This document shows positions 39,073 through 49,004 of a stretch of 64,000 bases of DNA, piece by piece. The stretch is from Bacteroidales bacterium (GTDB lineage: Bacteria > Bacteroidota > Bacteroidia > Bacteroidales > TTA-H9): assembly GCA_028689615.1 (NCBI GenBank), contig JAQVCV010000006.1, positions 1 through 64,000 on the forward strand, written 5' to 3'. Each line of letters begins with the position of its first letter. Position 1 is the stretch's first letter. A program made the translations under genes and the position numbers. The notes under the pieces were generated by a model. It did not search any database and had not been told where the DNA came from. It was given only the letters and a program-made list of their open reading frames with translations.

Positions 39073-41349
39073 ATGAAACTCAGAAATCTTTTCCAATTAG
39101 TTATTGCAGTTCTGTTTGTTTTTACCTCATGCAGGAAAAACGTTACCGATCCTCAGGCTCCTGTAGTGGCTAAGTCAATTGACTTAAGCGTAACAGATAA
39201 TTTCAGTTGGTCAACTACCAGAGCTGTTGATCTCAAAATTCATATGGAATCAGAAAATGCCAGCGGTTTGCTTAGTAGAATAAGGATTTTTACAAGCGAT
39301 CCGTCTAATGGTGGTAAATGGGTAGCGCAAGGCTCGGCTGGCTATGGATTCCCATTTACAGCTGAAATAATTTTACCTACTTATACCGAAGGGATTTGGA
39401 TAGAAGCACAAAAAGCAGATGGATCGCAAGAAATTGTTTATCAAACTGTTCAATCAGGCTCATTGGAATATACATTCAATTCAACAAAGCAAGTAGAATT
39501 GAAATCTGTTGCCTCCGGGCCGGATTGTTCAACAGGTTGCGACCAAACCATTTCAGGTTCAGGCACGGTAACCATTAAAAATGGCCTAACATACTGTGTT
39601 ACTAACTCATTTACTGGCACCATTAATTTTGAACACTGGAATGGTGGTGGCACCTTAAGGGTATGTGGTAATGCTTCTCCGCAAAGCATCAACAACATGG
39701 GTAATAATTGCCACATTGTGGTTGCAGACGGTGGAACCTTTTCCATCCAATCTCTTGTAATGGATGGAACCAGCTCATTTACCGCCTGGAACACCTCAAC
39801 TGCCACTGTCGGTTCTTTAAATATGAATATGACCAGTACGACCTTCACCAATTACTCATCTAACTTTTTGATTGAAAACACTTTCAGCCCTAACGGAACC
39901 GTTACAAACTATGGATCGCTTATTATACAAGGAGACTACAACGGTAATTCACCAAACGGACAGTTGATCAATTCAGGTACAATAACACTACTCTCAAGCC
40001 TGAGCATGAATAACAATCTGACAAACAGTGGCACAATAAACATTGGCAATCACTTGAATTTAAACACCAATCACAGCTTCAATAACAGTTGCAAAATCAT
40101 TGTCCAGAACAACGCTAACTTAAACAGCGGCACATTCACTATGAATGGTGGATATCTTCAAGTAGGAGGGACCTATCAAATCAATGGATCGTCACAATTT
40201 ATAATGCAAAACCAATCGATGGTTTCAGCAGTTAATGTTATACTTAATAAAGGAATTAGTGGTGCCGGAAGTAAAAACACCATCAAAACATCGGGCAATG
40301 CAACCATCAATGCATCGCAGACAGTTTCAGGAGCAATTGAATGGGCTGATAACGACGCTGTTTTAACTAACGGTAGCGTAAACCAGTTCGTTGGCGGAGC
40401 TACTTTTGTTCTGACATCAAATGCAACTAATTATATCCCTGTTAGCGCTTGCAACCCGACGGGAATTGGTAATCCGGTAGTTTCTGATACCGATGGCGAC
40501 GGAGTTGCTGATGTAATTGACGATTACCCTACAGACCCGACAAGAGCTTACAACAACTACTATCCCTCATCAACATCCTGGTCGTCGTTAGCTTTTGAAG
40601 ACTTGTGGCCCAATTATGGTGATTACGACCTAAACGATCTGGTTGTTAACGTTCGCTTCAACCGGATCACCAATGCTCAAAACAAAGTAGTTGATTTGAT
40701 TAATGTATATGATGTTAAAGCAGTTGGAGGAGCCTTACACAATGGATTCGCGTTTCAACTTGATCAGGTAGATGTGGGATCCATTCAAAGTGTTACCGGA
40801 TATCAATTAAGTGGTGATAGTTATATAAACTTGGCTTCAAACGGGTTAGAAGAAGGGACAACGAAGCCCGTAATCGTAGTTTGGGATGATGCTGATAATG
40901 CAATCAACAGGGTAGGGGGTACTTTTTTCAATACTGAAGACAATGGTTTAATTGGAACCTCAGATATAGTGACTATTACAGTTCACTTTAACACGCCACA
41001 AACCGGGAATTCGGTTGGGTTACCTCCTTACAATCATTTTTTAATCAAAGGGAAAAACAGAGGTACTGAAATCCATCTTTCAGGTTCAGTTCCTACAAGT
41101 AAAGTAAATACTGCTCTTTTTGGAACCGGTGATGATGACACCAATCCTGGTACTGGAAAATTTTATAAATCAGCGACAAATTTGCCGTGGGCAATTTTTA
41201 TCGCTGAAGAATTTGACCATCCTTTAGAAAGAATAGACATAGTTAACGCACATCTCAAATTTGCTGCATGGGCACAATCAAATGGTTCACAATACACAGA
41301 TTGGTACATGAACAAAGCTGGTTACAGAAATGCGAACAACATCTGGTAG
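39073..41349 (+). CDS. LruC domain-containing lipoprotein
   Basis: Lipobox-like FTSC; DTDGDGVADVIDDYPTDPTRAYNNYYPS...FEDLWPNYGDYDLNDLVVNVRF; Asn-rich beta-helix-like middle. Confidence 0.88.
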   Translation: MKLRNLFQLVIAVLFVFTSCRKNVTDPQAPVVAKSIDLSVTDNFSWSTTRAVDLKIHMESENASGLLSRIRIFTSDPSNGGKWVAQGSAGYGFPFTAEIILPTYTEGIWIEAQKADGSQEIVYQTVQSGSLEYTFNSTKQVELKSVASGPDCSTGCDQTISGSGTVTIKNGLTYCVTNSFTGTINFEHWNGGGTLRVCGNASPQSINNMGNNCHIVVADGGTFSIQSLVMDGTSSFTAWNTSTATVGSLNMNMTSTTFTNYSSNFLIENTFSPNGTVTNYGSLIIQGDYNGNSPNGQLINSGTITLLSSLSMNNNLTNSGTINIGNHLNLNTNHSFNNSCKIIVQNNANLNSGTFTMNGGYLQVGGTYQINGSSQFIMQNQSMVSAVNVILNKGISGAGSKNTIKTSGNATINASQTVSGAIEWADNDAVLTNGSVNQFVGGATFVLTSNATNYIPVSACNPTGIGNPVVSDTDGDGVADVIDDYPTDPTRAYNNYYPSSTSWSSLAFEDLWPNYGDYDLNDLVVNVRFNRITNAQNKVVDLINVYDVKAVGGALHNGFAFQLDQVDVGSIQSVTGYQLSGDSYINLASNGLEEGTTKPVIVVWDDADNAINRVGGTFFNTEDNGLIGTSDIVTITVHFNTPQTGNSVGLPPYNHFLIKGKNRGTEIHLSGSVPTSKVNTALFGTGDDDTNPGTGKFYKSATNLPWAIFIAEEFDHPLERIDIVNAHLKFAAWAQSNGSQYTDWYMNKAGYRNANNIW

Positions 41350-41371
41350 CAAATTCGTTAAAAATAAGAGC

Positions 41372-41402
41372 AGAGCAGGAGTAAAATCCTGCTCTTTTTT
41401 TT
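41372..41402 (+). terminator. Terminator after the LruC gene
   Basis: AGAGCAGGA-gtaaaa-TCCTGCTCT + T-run. Confidence 0.9.
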
Positions 41403-41455
41403 AACGTCCCTACAGACAGAACGCTTTTGCTATATTTGTATGCAATTGAAAACCT

Positions 41456-42550
41456 ATGAACAAATTACTCAGAATAATCGGCCTGGTGCTCATAATCACG
41501 AGCGTAAGGATATCCATAGCTCAAAACTTTCCTGATGGTTACACACACTATCAAGGAACAATTAACAACAACATCCCTGTTATCCTTGACCTTGTGAGTT
41601 CAGGAAATAGGGCAGAGGGTTTTTACACCTATTCAACTCCAGAAAACAACTCAGTCAAGTCTATACGATTTATAGGATCATGGGATGTTGCCAATCAACA
41701 GCTTACGCTAAAAGAATTCGAGAACCCAGAAGGATCATTTTTTCAACTAAGACTGGCAAACCGGGGAAAACTCGAGGGGAAATGGCATCCTGGTGATCAC
41801 GTTGTTGAACTTGAATCCAATTTGGAGGAGTCTTACCCCGAAGGAAGTATCAGGCTGACAACTCACAGCAAAGCACTTAGTCACACTCTTTTCCCGATGA
41901 TGAAAGAGAGTCCTCGCGCTTCATATCTTATAGTGTGCCCCGAAGCAATTGCTGGAAAGCAGAACGAAATATCTGATTCGATAAATAAAAAAATTGCTTC
42001 GCTCTTTTTTAACCAACCAGTTTATAATGAAAGCTTTACCAAAATAATCGAGAAAGAGAGTAAAAGATATTTTGAGATGTATGTTGATCAAAACCAAGAT
42101 ACCTACAGCAGGGCTGAGCGTACCAATACGTTTTGCTGGGATAAACATCTTAATCTGATGATTTTCAGCAATGCGAAGCACATTTTAAGCTTTGGTGTCA
42201 AACAATATGCTTTCACGGGAAGCGGAAAAGGAATGACAGTAAAAAAGGTTGCGAATGTTTCCCTCAGATCAGGCAAAACTTTGATTTTAAACGATTTCAT
42301 AACTGATCATGATATGCTGTCACGTTTAAATACTCTAATAAACCAGAAAATCAGAATCCAATTCGATCTTTCTGAAACAGAAAATTTAACTAATCAAGGC
42401 TTTTATTCAGAAACCATCCCAACAACAGACAATTTCGGAATTACTTCAGATGCGTTTATCTTTTATTACAACCCTTACGAAATTGGGAACGCATCCATAG
42501 GGGCAATCGAAGTTGTTGTTGCGTTTTCCGAATTAGGATTATCACACTAA
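41456..42550 (+). CDS. Secreted protein with DUF3298-like C-terminal domain
   Basis: Signal peptide; LRSGKTLILNDFITDHDMLSRLN...FGITSDAFIFYYNPYEIGNASIGAIEVVVAFSEL. Confidence 0.75.
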   Translation: MNKLLRIIGLVLIITSVRISIAQNFPDGYTHYQGTINNNIPVILDLVSSGNRAEGFYTYSTPENNSVKSIRFIGSWDVANQQLTLKEFENPEGSFFQLRLANRGKLEGKWHPGDHVVELESNLEESYPEGSIRLTTHSKALSHTLFPMMKESPRASYLIVCPEAIAGKQNEISDSINKKIASLFFNQPVYNESFTKIIEKESKRYFEMYVDQNQDTYSRAERTNTFCWDKHLNLMIFSNAKHILSFGVKQYAFTGSGKGMTVKKVANVSLRSGKTLILNDFITDHDMLSRLNTLINQKIRIQFDLSETENLTNQGFYSETIPTTDNFGITSDAFIFYYNPYEIGNASIGAIEVVVAFSELGLSH

Positions 42551-42690
42551 ATCAGTTTATTAGTTGCATTTTTTTTACAAGAAAGACCCATCGTTAATAC
42601 GAATAAAGCAACCACAACTTAACATAATATAAATTATAGGACAAATATTGTGTAAAAATTCTTATGTATCCGGCAACAAAAACCGACACC

Positions 42691-43527
42691 TCATATAGAG
42701 CAAACCGAAATGTAGATAGAATTGCCTGACAAAACAAACTCAAGCATTTTTTTATCGCGATCCTTCAACAAAATGGACTCCTTTGATTTGTTTACAAGGG
42801 AAAAACGATCAGTCAGCGTTGCCTTTAATCCAAAACTGTTGAAATCGGATTTTGCAGCCTGCTCTTCATTGTATATCAGAATAATTTTAATTTGATCTAA
42901 GTTTGTAGAACGAATTGCATAACCTTTTGAAAATTGCTGAAAATTCGAAAATCCAAGCGAGTAAACCGATGAAAATCCAGCACGGCCAACAAATGCCACT
43001 CCATGAATATCAAACAAAGAATCTGCCAGCGGGAAACTGGTAAGATCATAGTCGGGATAACCCTGAAAATCAGCAGAAAATTGGTTATAAAACGAAGACA
43101 ACATGTTAACAGAATCAGACTTATTCTCGGCAGACAGGACGAAATAAAACGATCCTTTAACAGCCATTAAATACCCATTTCCAAAAGCTTTACAGGCATC
43201 ACTGCCCAACAGCGAAGGAAATGGCCTCCTTGCCGAAAAAACTCCCCACGAACTTTCTGCATTGTTCATTTGGTAAACCTCTACCCTAACCATGTTGTTT
43301 GTTTTTGAGTATGAGGCAACTCCAACATGCTGAAATCCATACTCAAGGAACAAATCAGCCCCCCCGTCGATTAAAAAGAAGAGATCATCTCCCGAGTAAT
43401 ATTCGGCCTCAGTATTACGCTCCCAGGGACCCACAGACTTTTTCATTGTAAACGATGGCTGTGCCGTCATATTCACCGAAAGACAGACAAGCACACAGAT
43501 AGAAAAGAGATATCGTGCCACAAGCAA
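42691..43527 (-). CDS. Secreted DUF6599-like protein
   Basis: Signal peptide; YYSGDDLFFLIDGGADLFLEYGFQHVGVASY; starts immediately after the DUF362 stop. Confidence 0.7.
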   Translation of the reverse strand: MLVARYLFSICVLVCLSVNMTAQPSFTMKKSVGPWERNTEAEYYSGDDLFFLIDGGADLFLEYGFQHVGVASYSKTNNMVRVEVYQMNNAESSWGVFSARRPFPSLLGSDACKAFGNGYLMAVKGSFYFVLSAENKSDSVNMLSSFYNQFSADFQGYPDYDLTSFPLADSLFDIHGVAFVGRAGFSSVYSLGFSNFQQFSKGYAIRSTNLDQIKIILIYNEEQAAKSDFNSFGLKATLTDRFSLVNKSKESILLKDRDKKMLEFVLSGNSIYISVCSI

Positions 43528-44421
43528 TTATATTTCAACTATGGTAACTTTAGAAGGATCGGATGATCCCAAACCTGCCGCTTCCCCTGTCTCGAGGGTT
43601 GGTACATCAGAAACAGCAAAGCCGAGAAGCCTCGCACAGTATGCATCTATCGCCACCACATCTTTGCCCACGATTACTTTTCCCGGATAAACAATTTCGC
43701 CAGGGCCGGAAGGGCCATTCGTAATGATCCCCGCCTGGGCATCCACTATAGTCAGATCGGGTTTTCTGATTGCAAAAATATCGGTTATGCATTGAGCCAG
43801 ATACACAGGATCGTTGCGTTTTGGACCATTTAGATGCATGGTAACATTGGTTGCTCTGGTACAAAGCCCCATCAAATTCTTCATGGCACAAGTGAGAATG
43901 GTTGTTGCATGATGCTTTGCAATTGGAATATTAATAAAAACATCAATATGAAACAATTCTGATACCACCTCTGCCTTTTTCAACTCCTTTGCCCCACGCA
44001 CAGAATCAATTCTGACAAAATTGATTGAATCGTATTTTGCTGGAAATGAGTTTTTCTCTACATTTTTGATCCGTTCAATTACTGATGACAAAGCATGGTA
44101 ATTTTTAGCCTTCTTCCAATAAGAATCTTTTACGGCCTGAAGACACACAACTTCTGAAGCTCCAGCATCGAAGCACATTTTAATTACTGCCAAACTTACG
44201 TCAGGATCAACATAAGCCCCCCTCTCTTCAAAGTCAGAGTTAATGAGAACACCTACCTTCTGACCAGGTTTGATATAAGAAGCCATTCCACCAGATGCAT
44301 TCAAAGCCACATTAGTTGCGCGAAAAGCATTGGTGTCGTTAACAACCACTATCCTCTCTAATTGAGAACTAACAGTCAACACCATGAATAAGAAAGCTGA
44401 TAGAAAAAATGAACGGTGCAT
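43528..44421 (-). CDS. Secreted DUF362-domain protein
   Basis: Signal peptide MHRSFFLSAFLFMVLTVSSQ; IPIAKHHATTILTCAMKNLMG; VIVGKDVVAIDAYCARLLGF. Confidence 0.82.
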   Translation of the reverse strand: MHRSFFLSAFLFMVLTVSSQLERIVVVNDTNAFRATNVALNASGGMASYIKPGQKVGVLINSDFEERGAYVDPDVSLAVIKMCFDAGASEVVCLQAVKDSYWKKAKNYHALSSVIERIKNVEKNSFPAKYDSINFVRIDSVRGAKELKKAEVVSELFHIDVFINIPIAKHHATTILTCAMKNLMGLCTRATNVTMHLNGPKRNDPVYLAQCITDIFAIRKPDLTIVDAQAGIITNGPSGPGEIVYPGKVIVGKDVVAIDAYCARLLGFAVSDVPTLETGEAAGLGSSDPSKVTIVEI

Positions 44422-44521
44422 AGGAAAATTATTATTACAAAAAGATTGATATATTAAAAAACATGCCAAATAGATAAACCAAATATAATCAACATATTAA
44501 ACAGAAATAATCAACAAAAGT

Positions 44522-44556
44522 GTTCAATATAGAACCGTGTTTGTTCGATAAAGAAC
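44522..44556. promoter_or_regulatory. Twin palindromic boxes GTTC-N6-GAAC, 21 bp centre-to-centre
   Basis: GTTCAATATAGAAC at 44522-44535 and GTTCGATAAAGAAC at 44543-44556. Confidence 0.6.
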
Positions 44557-44561
44557 ACATG

Positions 44562-45569
44562 TCAATCATTTCTACACTTAGTGAGGAATGCCTCTCTGGC
44601 TTCCCCTTTATTCACCAGCTCAAAAAATGAGTCAATATAATTCTGAGTTTGTAAACCGTCTGATTCATTTTTGAACTCAATATTTTTAACAGACTGAATT
44701 AAGGCCGATCTCTGTTGTAAAAAAAGTCTGATGACCGAATCTACTTCTTCGGGCGATTTACAATGACCGTTGTAATACCTCTCGGTAACAGAGTTAATTG
44801 GCAAATGAGGCGCCGGAATGGCATAGGGTGCATTGACTAACCCGCTAAAGTCGAAATCGTGTGGAATTGGAATTGGAGGTTTTCCACTGGTTGCCAGTAG
44901 CTTAATATTGTGTAACGCCTTAATACTCCAATCAGTATTACCAATCATATATTGAAACATTGCCATTATCAACATGTGATAGGGCTCAGTGAATTGTGGA
45001 TTAATATTCTGTACTTCAATTATTTTACCTTCATATCTTTTTGCTAATGATTCATCGCTCTCAATGAAGAATGCAGGCTTGGTTATAGTGTCGGATCGAT
45101 TCTCCGGATCAATCCAATGAATATAAACCAAGCGGGTTTTAAAGTGTACTGGAGATAAAAGACTGTACATATGATAAGCAAGGTACTCTTTGAGTACTCT
45201 GGCTTCACCATCTGAATCAGAAGTGCAATGAGTTACAAGTTTCAACTTATCTTCACCTTCAAAAACAGTCCTCTTCACCTCTTTCTTCTTAAAATTAACT
45301 CTCAAAGGTGGGAAAGAACAATGATTAGCGTTTCTTCTAAAGCTACCTCTGGGTCTGATTTGAATATGAAAGGTATCCTGGCTATTCAAGTACAAAATCG
45401 CTGCGTGGTCGTCGGGATAATCCCCTACATCAGCCACTACTGACTTAAGATCAGCTACAATGCTGAGAGTAAGCGGATCGGCAGATGAAAAAAAACCACT
45501 TTGATTTACAGCAGACTGGCCAAAACTTACTAGAGGAAGAATAACGTAAAGAAAAGCATACTTTTTCAT
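44562..45569 (-). CDS. Secreted CotH/atypical-kinase-like protein, copy 2
   Basis: Signal peptide; PPLRVNFKKKEVKRTVFEGEDKLKLVTHC, FQYMIGNTDWSIKALHNIKLL, IPHDFDFSGLVNAPYAIP. Confidence 0.65.
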   Translation of the reverse strand: MKKYAFLYVILPLVSFGQSAVNQSGFFSSADPLTLSIVADLKSVVADVGDYPDDHAAILYLNSQDTFHIQIRPRGSFRRNANHCSFPPLRVNFKKKEVKRTVFEGEDKLKLVTHCTSDSDGEARVLKEYLAYHMYSLLSPVHFKTRLVYIHWIDPENRSDTITKPAFFIESDESLAKRYEGKIIEVQNINPQFTEPYHMLIMAMFQYMIGNTDWSIKALHNIKLLATSGKPPIPIPHDFDFSGLVNAPYAIPAPHLPINSVTERYYNGHCKSPEEVDSVIRLFLQQRSALIQSVKNIEFKNESDGLQTQNYIDSFFELVNKGEAREAFLTKCRND

Positions 45570-47209
45570 AACAAAGTTTGTATTAATTGTTGCACACTTC
45601 CGTTTGACAGAATCTTAAACAGCTTATTGTCATTAATAATCATTAAAACCTGAGAGTTGATTGTATCAGAGAACGGGACGTTAACTGCTACCACCTTCCC
45701 ATCAAAAAGCAACACAATTTGTGGGACCTCTGTATGCCCTACAACAATTCTGTCAACATCAAATTGTTTCAATGTAAGATCAACAATACTGTCAGTAATT
45801 GATTTGGTTGTATCAAAGTTTTTAAAGTAAGACCGGCTCCATAATGGACCTTTGTCGAGCATGAGCAATCGTTCAGTTTCAGATATTGAAGGGACAGGCG
45901 AAGTAAAAAAATTCTTAACAAGGTAATTTATCGAATCAAGAGGCAATTTACTTTCTAACAATTCTTTGCTAACTCCTGCATGAACAAACAGTGTTTTCCC
46001 TGATCGAAACATGGCTGGCCTGGTTCGCATAAATTTGCCCAGGTAGGATTCCATGGAAAACAGTTCGTTGGAACTATAATTGAAATAGCGCCACAGGTTC
46101 GTATAATTTGAATGGACATAAGATATATCGCCAACCAGCAACAACTCCTCATGATTGCCCAGCAGATATACCACCTCTCCCCCACTCTCTTTTGCCTGGA
46201 TCATGAGATCGTGAACAAACCACAAAGTTTGGGTTACCTCATCACCCCGGTCAACCAAATCCCCAATAAATATCAAGCGGTTTTTTCGATAACTCCATCT
46301 TGAAGAATTGTCAACAATACCTGCATTCTTAAGAAGCCCGAGCAATTGCTTTAACTGTCCGTGTACATCGCCAACAACAACTATAGTATCACTCTTATCG
46401 CTTTGATAATTGTTGTTAACAAGAGTCATGTCACTCATTATGACTCTATTACAATGCATTTGGCGATCGTAAAAAACAACTTGAGGCTTTTTCTCAACAA
46501 TCGTATCTACCCGAAAGGTTTTTCGTTGGGCAGAATCGTGATAAAACCACGAGATTTTATATGTTAGACTATCAAAATCAACCACATAAGGACCATCTTT
46601 GAATGATGGCCATAATGCTGAAGCATTCTGAACCTGCAACATCGATTGCAAATAATTGTATAAAATAGGTAATCTCTCACCATCCACTTTGCTCATTATG
46701 CTTTTGCCGGAATGATCGCGTTTTGCTATACGTGCACCGGCTTCAACCAATAAACGAGCCATCCTTATGTCGTTTTCGGGTCGAATAAAATGAAGAGAAA
46801 TGCGTCCAAGTTGATCTTCCTGATTTGGGTTTGCTCCGGCCATGATCAATTTCCTGACAATCTGCCTGTTGTTAATATAAACAGCAGACCCGAGCGGGGT
46901 TCGTGCATAACTTGAAAAATTTGGAGAAGCTCCAGCAAGAAGCAAGCAGTCAACTATTTCTTCTCTGCCACTATGGATAGCAAAAGTTAACAGAGTGTTC
47001 TTCTTCCTTTTATCCGCAAAAATATCAGGAGTTTGATATTCAGACAACAATGATCGCACTTCATGCGGAGTTCCTTTTTTAATTGCATTGACTAATTCAG
47101 TTGAGGCAACAGTTGGGGAGGTTGCAATTACCTGGGTTTTAGGTTTCAAATTAAAAACCAGCAAAAAAACAATCACCAACAAACACTTACGATTCAAATT
47201 ATCAATCAT
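45566..47209 (-). CDS. Secreted ankyrin-repeat + PPP-type metallophosphatase
   Basis: Signal peptide; ankyrin repeats (TLLTFAIHSGREEIVDCLLLAGASPNF...); PPP motifs GDVHGQ, GDLVDRG, GNHEE, VHAG, GHTE. Confidence 0.88.
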   Translation of the reverse strand: MIDNLNRKCLLVIVFLLVFNLKPKTQVIATSPTVASTELVNAIKKGTPHEVRSLLSEYQTPDIFADKRKKNTLLTFAIHSGREEIVDCLLLAGASPNFSSYARTPLGSAVYINNRQIVRKLIMAGANPNQEDQLGRISLHFIRPENDIRMARLLVEAGARIAKRDHSGKSIMSKVDGERLPILYNYLQSMLQVQNASALWPSFKDGPYVVDFDSLTYKISWFYHDSAQRKTFRVDTIVEKKPQVVFYDRQMHCNRVIMSDMTLVNNNYQSDKSDTIVVVGDVHGQLKQLLGLLKNAGIVDNSSRWSYRKNRLIFIGDLVDRGDEVTQTLWFVHDLMIQAKESGGEVVYLLGNHEELLLVGDISYVHSNYTNLWRYFNYSSNELFSMESYLGKFMRTRPAMFRSGKTLFVHAGVSKELLESKLPLDSINYLVKNFFTSPVPSISETERLLMLDKGPLWSRSYFKNFDTTKSITDSIVDLTLKQFDVDRIVVGHTEVPQIVLLFDGKVVAVNVPFSDTINSQVLMIINDNKLFKILSNGSVQQLIQTLL

Positions 47210-48228
47210 AGTTTAGGCACCTCCATGCATTCTCGATTTAGTAACTTGATACCGTAGGATGGATCATCCACAATATCCCAAAAATCGTCGAGATATTTGA
47301 GCATCCTTTTTCTGGTGCTCTCTGTTAAAAAGTCAGCATTTTGGATTAAAAGGTCGATAGCAGGCTTTTTCTCTCTGTAAGCCTTAAAAGCAGCTTTCCA
47401 GGTACTATCATCCTGACAATAACCCAAAAAAAGTCTTTGCCTGACATTTGCCAGTTCATATTTTGGGTTAGGGATGGCATAAGGAGCAGACACCAAACCA
47501 CTCCAGTCGAAATCGTATGGGATCATTATTGGAGGAAGGTGTGGATTGGTACTTAAAAGCTCAATGTTATGAGGTTCGGTGACTGACCAGTCGGTATTGC
47601 CGATCATGTATTGAAACAAGTCAACCAATACCATATTGCTTATATCAGTTTCCAAAGCGCTGATACCGGAGGCATTCCATATCTTACCTCTATTCCTAAT
47701 CGCCAAAGCATCATCGTCTTCGATAAAAAAGGCCGGCATACGGGTGGTATCAGCAACGCCATCCATTGTTGAAACTAAAGCCAAATCAATCAGGCGTACT
47801 TTAAAACTAAAAGGGGTGATAATATTAAAGATTTTATAAGCGAGGTATTCCTTTAACAAACAGGATACATGCTCCTTTGATCCAGGTTTGCAAGGCATTA
47901 CCAATTTGAGCTTGTCCTGATGGTTGAATATTGTTTCTTTAACCTCTTTTTTCGCGAAATTAACCAGCAAGGGTGGATTAGCGCAATTGCGACGGTCGCA
48001 CCTGAATTTCCCCCTTTTTCGCACCCTCACATGAAGCTCGGTTGCGGATATCCTTAATAATCCGGGATGGTATTTAGGATCGGTGCAAAGCTCGCTATAG
48101 ACAGAATCGGCAGAAAATTTCAGGACAATTTGAAGGGCAGAATCGCTGTTAAACAATTGGGGATTGGATTGTGAACTGGAAAAATACCCTGTTAACACGA
48201 GGCTAAGTAAGAACAGATATCTCATCAA
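47206..48228 (-). CDS. Secreted CotH/atypical-kinase-like protein, copy 1
   Basis: Paralog of 44562-45569: PPLLVNFAKKEVKETIFNHQDKLKLVMPC, FQYMIGNTDWSVTEPHNIELL, IPYDFDWSGLVSAPYAIP. Confidence 0.65.
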   Translation of the reverse strand: MMRYLFLLSLVLTGYFSSSQSNPQLFNSDSALQIVLKFSADSVYSELCTDPKYHPGLLRISATELHVRVRKRGKFRCDRRNCANPPLLVNFAKKEVKETIFNHQDKLKLVMPCKPGSKEHVSCLLKEYLAYKIFNIITPFSFKVRLIDLALVSTMDGVADTTRMPAFFIEDDDALAIRNRGKIWNASGISALETDISNMVLVDLFQYMIGNTDWSVTEPHNIELLSTNPHLPPIMIPYDFDWSGLVSAPYAIPNPKYELANVRQRLFLGYCQDDSTWKAAFKAYREKKPAIDLLIQNADFLTESTRKRMLKYLDDFWDIVDDPSYGIKLLNRECMEVPKL

Positions 48229-48236
48229 ACCAATTG

Positions 48237-48899
48237 TTAAAAATTATTGGAATCCAAAGCCTTTTCTTCCGCAAACCCCATCTTTTTCTTATCATAAAAG
48301 TAATAGATGATCAACTTCACGTTATCTTTGGCAAAATCGATCTGCCCCACCTCTACCCTGTTTATTTTCAGTCCTGTACGTCGTTCCAAATCATCGATAA
48401 AGAGCCTCTTGTTCTGCGGTTTAATATATTCTAAATTATCATATATAACAGTCTTGCTTGATTCATGACGATACATCCAGAAGTATTCTCCAGACCATAA
48501 TATAATGATAATAACAGCATTAGTAAATATGAGTTCTGCAATGGTAATTCCAGAGGAGAGTGCATTGATAATTGAAACACCAATAACAACAAACAGGTAA
48601 GTCATTTCTTTGATAGGAATCGTGTCGGTTCGGTAACGTATAATCCCAAACACAGCGAAAAGGCCCAACGCAAATCCGAGTTGCAGTCGAACATTTTCCA
48701 GCAGATAAGACAATGAGAACACCACCATTCCTATGAGCATGTAAGTGAAAAGATAGTCTTTACGACGTGCGGTTGAGTAGTACACATACCGAACTATAAC
48801 AATAAGCATCAGGAAATTGAATACCATTCTTAACACCAGCTCAAGCAAACTGGCTGAATCAAAGACAGGTGTTCCAAACAAAATATACTCTGAGAACAT
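48237..48899 (-). CDS. DUF4956 membrane protein
   Basis: Multiple TM helices; FGIIRYRTDTIPIKEMTYLFVVIGVSIINALSSG. Confidence 0.85.
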   Translation of the reverse strand: MFSEYILFGTPVFDSASLLELVLRMVFNFLMLIVIVRYVYYSTARRKDYLFTYMLIGMVVFSLSYLLENVRLQLGFALGLFAVFGIIRYRTDTIPIKEMTYLFVVIGVSIINALSSGITIAELIFTNAVIIIILWSGEYFWMYRHESSKTVIYDNLEYIKPQNKRLFIDDLERRTGLKINRVEVGQIDFAKDNVKLIIYYFYDKKKMGFAEEKALDSNNF

Positions 48900-48953
48900 T
48901 GTTTGATCAAATTTACAATTAGCAATGCGAAGATAACGAATTTGGAATTAAAA

Positions 48954-48984
48954 AAAGCGTCGTGAAAACAATTCACGACGCTTT
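48954..48984 (-). terminator. Terminator of the Omp28-like gene
   Basis: 13-bp perfect stem AAAGCGTCGTGAA/TTCACGACGCTTT. Confidence 0.85.
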
Positions 48985-49004
48985 GTTATTCAGCAATATA
49001 CGAC

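Noticed and set aside
39450-39851. 133-aa minus-strand ORF
   Set aside because: Antisense to the clear LruC-domain gene, with no recognisable motif; likely a shadow ORF.
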